A DNA stretch of 64,000 nt from Palsa-465 sp963800475 (GTDB lineage Bacteria; Actinomycetota; Thermoleophilia; Solirubrobacterales; Solirubrobacteraceae). This document shows, one piece after another, positions 50,996 through 58,416 of the stretch (positions are counted from its first letter, which is position 1; the number at the start of each line of letters is the position of its first letter). The notes under the pieces were generated by a model, which was given only the letters and a program-made list of their open reading frames with translations, was not told the DNA's origin and searched no databases. Location: the NCBI GenBank assembly GCA_963800475.1, contig CAWDAZ010000001.1, forward strand, positions 558,001-622,000, given 5' to 3'. Both the position numbers and the translations under genes were made by a program.

Positions 50996-53221
50996 TCAGG
51001 AGAGGTCGAAGCGGTCGAGGCTCATGACCTTGCTCCAGGCGGCAACGAAGTCGCGGACGAACGCCTGCTGGGAGTCGTCGCACGCGTAGGCCTCCGCGAT
51101 CGCGCGGAGCTGGTCGTTCGAACCGAACACGAGGTCAACCGCGGTCGCCGTCCACTTGACCTCGCCGGTGGCGCGGTCGCGACCCTCGAACACCTGCGGC
51201 GACGAGCCGTTCGCCGATGAGCCGTTGCCCGACGAGCCCGACGCCTGCCATACGGTTCCCATGTCGAGCAGGTTGACGAAGAAGTCGTTCGTCAATGTCT
51301 CGGGCCGATCGGTGAGCACGCCGTGCCCCGACCGCTTGCAGTTGGCGTTCAGGGCGCGCATGCCCGCGACGAGGACCGTCATCTCGGGCGCGGTCAGCGT
51401 CAGCATGTTGGCCCTGTCGACCAGTGCCACCTCGGGTGGCAGCGTCTGACCGGCGGCGAGGTAGTTGCGGAACCCGTCCGCGCGCGGCTCGAGCACGGCG
51501 AATGACTCGACGTCGGTCTGCTCCTGCGGGGCGTCCGTGCGTCCGGGCGCGAACGGGACCGTCACCTCGTGGCCGGTCGCGTGCGCCGCCTGCTCGACGG
51601 CGGCGCACCCCCCCAGCACGATCAGGTCGGCGAGTGAGACCTGCTTGCCGCCCTGCTGCGAGCTGTTGAACGACTGCTGGATTCCCTCCAGCGTCTCCAG
51701 CACGCTCCCAAGCTCGTCGGGGTCGTTGACGTCCCAGTCCTTCTGCGGCGCCAGCCGGATCCGCGCGCCGTTGGCTCCGCCGCGCTTGTCGGTCCCGCGG
51801 AAGCTCGCCGCCGCCCCCCAGGCGGTCGCGACCAGCTGCGGAATCGAGAGGCCCGACCCGAGGACCTCGGCCTTCAGGGCGGCGACATCCTGTTCGTCGA
51901 TCAGCGGGTGATCGACGTCCGGCACCGGGTCCTGCCACAGCTGCGGCTCTGGGACAAACGGGCCCAGGTAGCGCGACACCGGACCCATGTCGCGGTGAAG
52001 CAGCTTGAACCACGCCCTCGCGAACGCGTCCGCGAGCTCGTCGAAGTTTTCGTAGAAGCGCCTCGAGATCGGCCCGTAGATCGGGTCCAGTTTCAGCGAC
52101 AGGTCGGTCGTGAGCATCATCGGCGCGTGCCGTTTGGACGGGTCGTGTGCGTCTGGCACCTCGCCGCGGGCCTCGGGATTCTTCGGCGTCCACTGGTGGG
52201 CACCGGCCGGGCTCTTGGTCAACTCCCAGTCGTAGTTGAGGAGGTTGTCGAGGAAGTCGTTGTTCCACCTGGTCGGCTCGTCCGTCCAGGCGCCCTCGAG
52301 CCCGCTGGTCATCGCGTCGGCGCCGACACCGCTGCCGTGGCTGTTCTTCCAGCCGAGCAGCTGCTGCTCCATCGGGGCGGCCTCGGGCTCGGGTCCGATG
52401 TACTCCTCGCCGACCGCGCCGTGGGTCTTGCCGAACGTGTGGCCGCCGATGATCAACGCGGCCGTCTCCTCGTCGTTCATCGCCATCCGGCCGAACGTCT
52501 CACGGATGTCCTTGGCGGCCGCCAGCGGGTCCGGGTTGCCGTCCGGGCCCTCCGGGTTGACGTAGATCAGGCCCATCTGCACCGCGCCGAACGGCTTTGC
52601 CAGCTGCCGGTTGCCGCTGTAGCGCTCGTCTCCGAGCCACGTGCGCTCGGGACCCCAGAAGATCTCCTCGGGCTCGAAGATGTCCTCCCGCCCGAACCCG
52701 AACCCGAACGTCTCGAACCCCATCGACTCCATCGCACAGTTGCCCGCGAACACGATCAGGTCGGCCCACGAGATCTTGCGGCCGTACTTCTGCTTGATCG
52801 GCCACAGTAGCCGGCGCGCCTTGTCGAGGCTCGCGTTGTCCGGCCAGCTGTTGAGCGGCGCGAACCGCTGCGCGCCCTGACCGCCGCCACCGCGGCCGTC
52901 CTCGATGCGGTAGGTGCCGGCGGCGTGCCATGACATGCGGATGAACAGCGGCCCGTAGTGCCCGTAGTCGGCGGGCCACCAGTCCTGCGAGTCCGTCATC
53001 AGCTCGAACAGGTCCCGCTTCAGCTCCTCGATGTCGAGCTGCTCGAACTCCTTGCGGTAGTCGAAGTCGTCACCCAGCGGCGTCGCCAGCGGCGAGTGCT
53101 GGTGGAGAACCTCCAGGTTCGGCTGGTTCGGCCACCAGTCCGCGTTGGTCCTGGGACGCTCCGCTTCGGGGGTCGGAGACGCGATCCCCGGGCTCTCGGT
53201 TTCGCTGACGGTGTCGGACAC
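50996..53221 (-). CDS. katG: Catalase-peroxidase KatG
   Basis: This is a 741-residue haem enzyme that breaks down hydrogen peroxide. GTG 53221 has AGGAGG six bases upstream and gives the normal length. The distal haem residues appear in FIRMSWHAAGTYRI (R-x-x-W-H near residues 100-106). The proximal haem ligand lies in ALIIGGHTFGKTHGA near 265. The Met-Tyr-Trp adduct tyrosine is in MGLIYVNPEG near 225. The C-terminal duplicated domain (from residue ~430) is complete, ending LRAIAEAYACDDSQQAFVRDF. furA lies 10 bases upstream, matching the furA-katG operon of mycobacteria and streptomycetes. It would be induced by peroxide through FurA. Confidence 0.97.
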   Translation of the reverse strand: MSDTVSETESPGIASPTPEAERPRTNADWWPNQPNLEVLHQHSPLATPLGDDFDYRKEFEQLDIEELKRDLFELMTDSQDWWPADYGHYGPLFIRMSWHAAGTYRIEDGRGGGGQGAQRFAPLNSWPDNASLDKARRLLWPIKQKYGRKISWADLIVFAGNCAMESMGFETFGFGFGREDIFEPEEIFWGPERTWLGDERYSGNRQLAKPFGAVQMGLIYVNPEGPDGNPDPLAAAKDIRETFGRMAMNDEETAALIIGGHTFGKTHGAVGEEYIGPEPEAAPMEQQLLGWKNSHGSGVGADAMTSGLEGAWTDEPTRWNNDFLDNLLNYDWELTKSPAGAHQWTPKNPEARGEVPDAHDPSKRHAPMMLTTDLSLKLDPIYGPISRRFYENFDELADAFARAWFKLLHRDMGPVSRYLGPFVPEPQLWQDPVPDVDHPLIDEQDVAALKAEVLGSGLSIPQLVATAWGAAASFRGTDKRGGANGARIRLAPQKDWDVNDPDELGSVLETLEGIQQSFNSSQQGGKQVSLADLIVLGGCAAVEQAAHATGHEVTVPFAPGRTDAPQEQTDVESFAVLEPRADGFRNYLAAGQTLPPEVALVDRANMLTLTAPEMTVLVAGMRALNANCKRSGHGVLTDRPETLTNDFFVNLLDMGTVWQASGSSGNGSSANGSSPQVFEGRDRATGEVKWTATAVDLVFGSNDQLRAIAEAYACDDSQQAFVRDFVAAWSKVMSLDRFDLS

Positions 53222-53231
53222 GTCGTCCCTC

Positions 53232-53687
53232 CTAATCGTTCGCTGTTTCGATGTGCTGATCGGTAGCCGCTGCGATGCAATCCGGACACCGGCCCCAGTA
53301 GACGACTTCGGCCTCGTCGATCTCGTAGCCCGCATCGTCGCCGGCGGTCAGGCATGGCGTGTCCCCGGCGGCACAGTCGACGTCGACCATCCGGTTGCAC
53401 GTCCGGCAGATCAGGTGGTGGTGGTTGTCGCCGACCCGGTCCTCGTAGCGCGCCGGCGACCCGGCGGGCTGGATGCGGCGGATCATGCCCTTGCCGGTGA
53501 GCGCCGCGAGCGCGTCGTAGACGGCCTGCAGCGAGACGGCCCCGAGCGCGGACCGCACCACAGCGCCGAGCTCGGCGGCGGTGCTGTGCGGCCGAGCCGA
53601 CACCGCCTGCAGCACCGCGACCCGCTGCGCGGTGACCTGCACGCCGTGCCGGCGGAGAAGTTCGACGGTATCGACGGCGGCCCCCAC
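53232..53687 (-). CDS. furA: Fur-family peroxide-responsive repressor (FurA-like)
   Basis: This is a 151-residue Fur/PerR-type regulator. The N-terminal winged helix spans QVTAQRVAVLQAVSARPHST, then VSLQAVYDALAALTGKGMIR. The metal-binding centre is shown by VGDNHHHLICRTCNRMVDVD (His cluster and C-x-x-C near residue 92) and a second WGRCPDCI (C-x-x-C near residue 134) forming a structural zinc site. It represses itself and katG and releases upon peroxide oxidation. It starts at 53687, ends 10 bases before katG, and diverges from a cupin gene. No clear Fur box was seen in the 160 bases upstream. Confidence 0.95.
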   Translation of the reverse strand: MGAAVDTVELLRRHGVQVTAQRVAVLQAVSARPHSTAAELGAVVRSALGAVSLQAVYDALAALTGKGMIRRIQPAGSPARYEDRVGDNHHHLICRTCNRMVDVDCAAGDTPCLTAGDDAGYEIDEAEVVYWGRCPDCIAAATDQHIETAND

Positions 53688-53847
53688 GGGTGTCGCCGAG
53701 CCTAGCCCAGATCGTGGAACGGATCCAGGATCAGTTTGGTTCCGGATTTGGATTCGATCGGAAATTGCGGCGAGAACCCGATCTGCCGAGCGGCGTCCGT
53801 TCGTGCAGTCTGTACCCCGATCAGACGCGATTCAAAGGAGGCGACAC

Positions 53848-54262
53848 ATGCAGATCACGAGAAACTCGATCGCGACGGCCGCCGGTCCGAGCGAGTGGTT
53901 CACGGGGACGGTGTATCTCGACGCGGTCGCGGCCCCCACCGAGCCGTCCCGCGCGGCCGCGGCGATGGTCCACTTCACCCCCGGCGCGCGCACCGCGTGG
54001 CACACGCACCCGCTCGGGCAAACGCTGTTCGTGACCGAGGGAGTCGGGCGCTGCCAGCGCCGCGGCGAGCCGATCGAGGTGATCGGGCCCGGGGACCGGG
54101 TCTACTTCGAGCCCGGCGAGGAGCACTGGCACGGGGCCGCACCCGACCGGTTCATGACCCACCTGGCGATCCAGGAGGTCGATCGAGACGGGCAGCCCCG
54201 TCAGCTGGGGCGTGCACGTCACCGACGAGGAATACGCCGGGGGCCCGGCGACCGCCTCGTGA
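53848..54262 (+). pseudogene. Cupin protein (mandelonitrile-lyase-like), one-base frameshift near the end
   Basis: ATG 53848 has AAGGAGG upstream and begins a cupin with EWFTGTVYLDAVAAPTEPSR, then VHFTPGARTAWHTHPLGQTL (H-x-H metal site) and a second block GDRVYFEPGEEHWHGAA with the third histidine. From 54190 the reading frame turns arginine-rich; in the next frame the expected tail SPVSWGVHVTDEEYAG appears and ends with TGA at 54262. Removing one G from the GGG at 54190-54192 restores the family-type C-terminus. Enzymes of this group lyse cyanohydrins or isomerise ketones with Mn or Fe. Most of the fold is intact, so activity may remain even if the shift is real. Confidence 0.8.
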
Positions 54263-54263
54263 G

Positions 54264-56048
54264 CTAGCGGCGCGCCCGCTGGCGCGCTGAGGCGCGCTGG
54301 GCCGCGGGGGCCAACCGGCACGACTCCGGGCCCTTCGCGCATGGCGGGCCTGGCGTCGCGGTGCCGAGGATCAGCCGCGACGGGTAGTCGGAGTCGTGGA
54401 AGATCAGATTGCGCCCGGCGACGTCGAGCGGCTCGTGGGTCGGCGCGTCGGACGAGCTCAGCCACAGCCGCAGCCGATGCCCGGGCGCCAGCGTGTAGGC
54501 CGTGTCCCAGATGTCCATCCGGTACTCCGTCGTCTGCCCGGTCACGACCGGGGTGTCTCGATCATCGGGAAGGTACGGGTCGCCGGCCGGGGAGTGACTG
54601 GGGTCGACGTACCGGAAGCTCGCGCGCAGCCAGCCCTGGGTGATCAAGGTGGCGCTGCCGTCCGGCGCGACGTCCTCGAGCCGCCCGACCCACGCCATGT
54701 CGCTCGCTTCCGTGACCGCCCAGAACCTGAACTCATCGGGACCGGCGAGGTGCAGCGGCTTGGTCAGGGCCGGGGTCGTGTAGGTGAGGCCGCTCGGCTC
54801 GTCGAGCCGCTGATCGAGCGGCGCGTAGGGGAGGAACCCGTCCGGGCCGTCCTTGCCCATCGGGACCGACGCGCCGGCGGCCGGGTCGTACACGTACGAG
54901 TCCTGGTAGGAGGCGCCACCGGTCGGGACCCGCGTGGCGAGCGTGCCGTCGTTGGGCGACAGCGTGGCCGAGCCGCTTGGCTGCGCTGACAAATAGAGGC
55001 TCGTCTGTTGCGTGTCCGCGGCGCGCCAGCGCGGGACGGCGTGCCAGCTCCCGTCGCCGAGGTCGAGGTAGCGGACGCGGGGCTTGCGGTCGATCCCGTT
55101 GTGGATGCCCTTCAGCCACCGGTTCAGCCACGCGACGTCCTCGCCCGGCGGCGGGATGTCGCTGAGCGCGGAGATGTTGTTGAGCTGGTCCTGGGTCGAG
55201 CCGCCGTACGGCGCGCCGAGCTCCCCTGCCTGGTCGGTGCCGTGGTGGGTGCTCGCGTTGATCACGAGCAGGCTCGGGGTGCGCAGCGAGTCGATCAGCC
55301 GCATGTCGCCGCGGCTGTACATGTCCTCCCAGCCCGCGAACACGTACACCGGCACCTTGATCCGGTTCACCTTCGCGAGCACCGAGCGCTCGTAGTAGAC
55401 GGGCCCGTCGTAGGGGATCAGTCGCGTCTCCACCGCGAACTGCTGCTGGGCACGGTCGAGCACCTGCGGCTGATAGCCGATCCCGATCGACTGCGCGGCG
55501 GTCTGGCCCGCGAACCACTGGTCGACGAACCCATGGTCGTAGAGCCCGTTCTGCCACACGACGTCCCGGTAGGGATCGGTCGGGGGGTGGCCCACGACCA
55601 CGGCGTCGAGGTGCTTGGGCTCGAGCGCCGCGCCCAGCAGCGATGTGATCGCCGAGTACGAGTACCCGTACAGGGCGACGTGGCCGTTGCTCCACGGCTG
55701 CTTGGCGATCCACTCGACCACGTCGCGCACGTCCTCCTGCTCGCGCAGACACAGCAGGCACAGGGCGCCGCCGCTCATCCCGGAGCCGCGCACGTCGGTG
55801 TTCACGCGCGCGTATCCCTGCGGCACGTAGTCCGTGGACGTCGAGCGCCCGTACGGCTCCATGTCGACGACCGCCGGATAACGGCCCTTGCCGGCCCCGG
55901 GGAGGTACACGTCGCCGACCAGGTTGACCCCGTCGCTGGCCCGGATCGTGACGTTCGAGAGCTTGCTCATGCTCGCGGCGCCGGCGGTCGCGGCGAGCGC
56001 CAGCGCGGCGAGCAGACAGAGTCCGAATAGACAGCGGCGCACGCCCAC
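54264..56048 (-). CDS. Exported CocE/NonD-family hydrolase (X-Pro dipeptidyl-peptidase S15-like)
   Basis: This is a 594-residue alpha/beta hydrolase of the CocE/NonD family. It has a signal peptide (residues 1-25, LFGLCLLAALALAATAGA). The hydrolase core reads VNLVGDVYLPGAGKGRYPAV, GYARVNTDVRGSGMSGG near 80, and the nucleophile elbow VALYGYSYSAITSLLGAA near 125-142 (Ser in G-Y-S-Y-S). The Asp and His should follow in VYVFAGWEDMYSRGD and STHHGTDQAGE. The C-terminal X-Pro_C beta domain spans residues ~330-570, including LAPGHRLRLWLSSSDAP. The ends are complete. The substrate is an acyl-ester or peptide, unknown. The start is GTG 56048. Confidence 0.92.
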   Translation of the reverse strand: MGVRRCLFGLCLLAALALAATAGAASMSKLSNVTIRASDGVNLVGDVYLPGAGKGRYPAVVDMEPYGRSTSTDYVPQGYARVNTDVRGSGMSGGALCLLCLREQEDVRDVVEWIAKQPWSNGHVALYGYSYSAITSLLGAALEPKHLDAVVVGHPPTDPYRDVVWQNGLYDHGFVDQWFAGQTAAQSIGIGYQPQVLDRAQQQFAVETRLIPYDGPVYYERSVLAKVNRIKVPVYVFAGWEDMYSRGDMRLIDSLRTPSLLVINASTHHGTDQAGELGAPYGGSTQDQLNNISALSDIPPPGEDVAWLNRWLKGIHNGIDRKPRVRYLDLGDGSWHAVPRWRAADTQQTSLYLSAQPSGSATLSPNDGTLATRVPTGGASYQDSYVYDPAAGASVPMGKDGPDGFLPYAPLDQRLDEPSGLTYTTPALTKPLHLAGPDEFRFWAVTEASDMAWVGRLEDVAPDGSATLITQGWLRASFRYVDPSHSPAGDPYLPDDRDTPVVTGQTTEYRMDIWDTAYTLAPGHRLRLWLSSSDAPTHEPLDVAGRNLIFHDSDYPSRLILGTATPGPPCAKGPESCRLAPAAQRASARQRARR

Positions 56049-56129
56049 ACAACGCTGCGCGGCGGCTCAACTTGCGGCAGCAGGGGTTGACGGCGCCGGC
56101 GCCCCCGCAGAGAATCAGCGCGGAGGGGC

Positions 56130-56411
56130 GTGACCGAATACCTGCTGTCGCAACGGAGTGCGCCGGACCTCGAGCGGCACCGGCTCGGGCTGCTGCAGGA
56201 GTTCCACGACCCGCTGAGCGTTCGCCAGCTCGAGGCGATCGGAGTGGGGGAGGGCTGGCGCTGCCTCGATGCCGGGGCCGGGGGAGGCTCCCTTACGAGG
56301 ATCCTGGCCGAACGCGTCGGCGCCACCGGTTCGGTGCTCGCGATCGACCTCGACACGACCCTGCTCGAAGGGCTGGCAAGCGAGCGAGTCGAGGTGCGGC
56401 GCCCGCAGTAG
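56130..56411 (+). pseudogene. SAM methyltransferase, truncated to its N-terminal third
   Basis: GTG 56130 begins a 93-residue protein: YLLSQRSAPDLERHRLGLLQ, QLEAIGVGEGWRCLDAGAGG, then SLTRILAERVGATGSVLAID. Motif I (LDAGAGGGS) and motif-II acidic residue (AIDLD) are present, but a full enzyme would be about 260 residues and the frame stops at the RRPQ end, where the conserved D-I-x-x-D should follow. The stop lies 10 bases from the end of the convergent MFS gene, so the 3' two-thirds were probably lost by a deletion or rearrangement that ends at the MFS gene. Confidence 0.75.
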
Positions 56412-56420
56412 CTCCCAACC

Positions 56421-57650
56421 TCAGGAACGCCGCCGCCAAATCAGGGCAGCGGCGGTGGCGACGAGCACCGCGATCGCGACGCAGTAGACGAGCGCGGTGT
56501 CGTGGAGGCCGTAGTGCGATGCGGCAACCCCGGCGATCACGGCCGGGAGGCTGAACGCCAGGTAGGAGACCGTGAAGATCGCCGCGATCAAGCTCGCGCG
56601 GTCGTCGGGAGCCGCCGGGGCGACCGCGATCCGGTAGGCGCCGGTGAACCCCGGGCCGAACCCGACTCCCGCGATCGCGGTGCCTAGGAGGAACGCCCAG
56701 AACGTGTTCGTCGCGACCGCGGCGAAGGTCACGGCGAGTCCGGCGATCAGCGCACCGCAGCCGGCGAGCATCGCGGTGGACGGCTCGGCGTTGCGGAACG
56801 CGACCGTCGCCGCCGCTCCGACGCCCGGGAGCAGCACAATCACGATGCCGCCCCAGAGCAGGTTCGAGGAGTGCGAGAGCTGTGCGGCGAGCGACGGCCC
56901 GACAGACAGGTAAAGGCCTCCCAGCGCCCACACCGCGATCAGGCACGGAAGCGCGACGAGGAACGCGCCGCGCGCCGCGCGAGCGACGCCGACCCGGGGG
57001 CGGAGCGAGGCGAGCGCACCGGGGCGCCGGTCGCCCGGCTCGGGGATGGCGAGCACGGCAATGGTCGCCGCCAAGAACACGCCCAGCAGCACCCACCAGA
57101 TCAGGTGGGTCCGTGCCGGCCCGTACTGGACGAGCACGCTCGCGCCCAACGCGCCGACGGCGATCCCAGCGGTCGGCGCGGCGCTGGTCAGGATCGCGGC
57201 GCGCTGGCTTCCCTCCGGCTCGAGCTCCAGCAGCGCCGCCCCGAGCGCGCCGGTCGCGAGCCCGACCGACACGCCCTGAAGCGACCGCGCCACGTACAGC
57301 GCGCCGACCCCGCGGGCCGCGAGGAACACGCCGCACGCCGACCCGCCGAACAGCAAACCGGCGACGATCAGCGGCTTGCGTCCGAGGTGATCCGACAGCG
57401 AGCCGAAGAACAGCAGCGTGACGAGCAGGACGAGTGCGTAGACGGCGAACACCTCCGTCAGCGTCGTTTCCGAGAACCCCCATTCGACCTGGTAGACCCG
57501 GTACAGCGGCGCGGGCGCACCGGAGGCGAGCAGCAGCACGAACAGCACGCCGGCGACGAGCCAGCACGCAGGCCCACGGGGGATCGCCCATCGGCGGGTC
57601 CGCAGGGAGCGCAGCGGATCGAAGATCGTGGTCGCGGCCGGAGGCGTCAT
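56421..57650 (-). CDS. MFS transporter
   Basis: This is a 409-residue major facilitator protein with about 12 helices. Motif A of helix 2-3 reads FFGSLSDHLGRKPLIVAGL (G-x-L-(A/S)-D-x-x-G-R-(K/R)). The opening helix with LLASGAPAPLYRVYQVEWGF is typical of a group of actinobacterial sugar/drug exporters. Other helices include VARSLQGVSVGLATGALGAAL and GIAVGALGASVLVQYGP. Length is standard. The start, ATG 57650, precedes MTPPAATTIFDPL. The substrate is unknown. The downstream neighbour is the truncated methyltransferase, convergent; the DsbA-like gene lies upstream on the same strand. Confidence 0.9.
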   Translation of the reverse strand: MTPPAATTIFDPLRSLRTRRWAIPRGPACWLVAGVLFVLLLASGAPAPLYRVYQVEWGFSETTLTEVFAVYALVLLVTLLFFGSLSDHLGRKPLIVAGLLFGGSACGVFLAARGVGALYVARSLQGVSVGLATGALGAALLELEPEGSQRAAILTSAAPTAGIAVGALGASVLVQYGPARTHLIWWVLLGVFLAATIAVLAIPEPGDRRPGALASLRPRVGVARAARGAFLVALPCLIAVWALGGLYLSVGPSLAAQLSHSSNLLWGGIVIVLLPGVGAAATVAFRNAEPSTAMLAGCGALIAGLAVTFAAVATNTFWAFLLGTAIAGVGFGPGFTGAYRIAVAPAAPDDRASLIAAIFTVSYLAFSLPAVIAGVAASHYGLHDTALVYCVAIAVLVATAAALIWRRRS

Positions 57651-57745
57651 CCCGATCCAGGCTACGGATATAGGTTGCGCGCAGCGCGGTTGCGCCGCGG
57701 GGCGAACGTGTGGGTTCCCGCCGCCGAGGTTTCGGTGACCCGGCC

Positions 57746-58375
57746 CTAGTCGAGCGGCGCGTGGCCGAGCCGCTCGAGCACGTGCGTGAACACGTCGTGC
57801 GGCTGGGCCCCGGGTACGAGCGCGCGCCGGTCGATCACCCAGGCGGGCACCCCGCCGGCGCCGATCTCGATCGCGTCGCGGGTCTGCTGCTGGACCCGCC
57901 CCAGGTAGCGCTCCTCGCCGAGCGCCGCACCGATCTCATCCTGATCGAGGCCGACGGCCGCACCCTCCTCGATCAGCACGCGCTCGTCGCCGATGTCCAG
58001 TCCGCGCGACCAGTACGCGTCGAACAGGCGCGGGTGAAGCGCGTCGAGCAGGCCACGATCGCGCGCGAGCTCGGCGAGCATCAGCGCGCGGCGCGAGTTG
58101 GGGACCTTCTCGAGTTGCTCGGCGTGAGGGAGTCCGGCCTCGTCGAACATCGCGGCGAGGCGATCGGCGAACGCGGTGCCATAGCGCCGCTCGAGCTCGA
58201 CGCGGAGGATCCCCTCGGGCGGGTACTCGGGGTGCAGGTCGAATGGCCGCCACTCGATCTGCGCGCCGAACCGGCGCTCAAGCCACGCGGCCCGTTCGAG
58301 GCCGACGTAGCAGAACGGTCATATGTAGTCGCTCCAGACGGTGATCTGCGGCGCGCCGTTCTGAGCCTCGGGCAT
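57746..58375 (-). CDS. DsbA/FrnE-like protein with TGA at the first active-site cysteine: candidate selenoprotein
   Basis: From ATG 58375 the frame reads MPEAQNGAPQITVWSDYI, then a TGA at 58321-58319, then PFCYVGLERAAWLERRFGAQ in the same frame, on to LPHAEQLEKVPNSRRALM and a natural stop at 57746. In FrnE-type DsbA proteins the sequence is 'x-x-x-W-S-D-(Y/F)-x-C-P-(W/F)-C-Y-x-G', so the TGA stands exactly where the first (nucleophilic) active-site Cys should be: U-P-F-C if decoded as selenocysteine. The full length, 209 residues, is normal for the family. The rest is intact (F-D-L-H-P-E-Y-P, helical insert, G-V-P-A-W-V cis-Pro loop). A stem-loop lies behind the TGA. If TGA is a stop, the gene is broken. 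It is 41 bases from the ABC1-kinase gene, same strand. Confidence 0.75.
58283..58310 (-). promoter_or_regulatory. Candidate bacterial SECIS stem-loop
   Basis: On the minus strand, 8 bases after the TGA, the 5' arm CTACGTCGGCC pairs with the 3' arm GGCCGCGTGG: C-G, U-G, A-U, C-G, G-C, a single bulged U, then C-G, G-C, G-C, C-G, C-G. An inner U-G can extend the stem, leaving the apical loop CGAAC with G in the second position. The loop starts 19-20 bases after the TGA, within the usual 16-37 range for SelB-dependent elements. A shorter alternative pair, CCGTTC/GAACGG, begins directly at the TGA. No folding energy was computed; the region is GC-rich, so chance stems are common. Confidence 0.5.
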
Positions 58376-58416
58376 CGGCCGAGCCTACCGCGGCGTTGCG
58401 GGGCCGGCTAAAGGCG

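Noticed and set aside
53710..53850. A Fur-box-like palindrome between furA and the cupin gene.
   Set aside because: Several short AT-containing stretches occur, but none forms a convincing 7-1-7 inverted repeat by eye.
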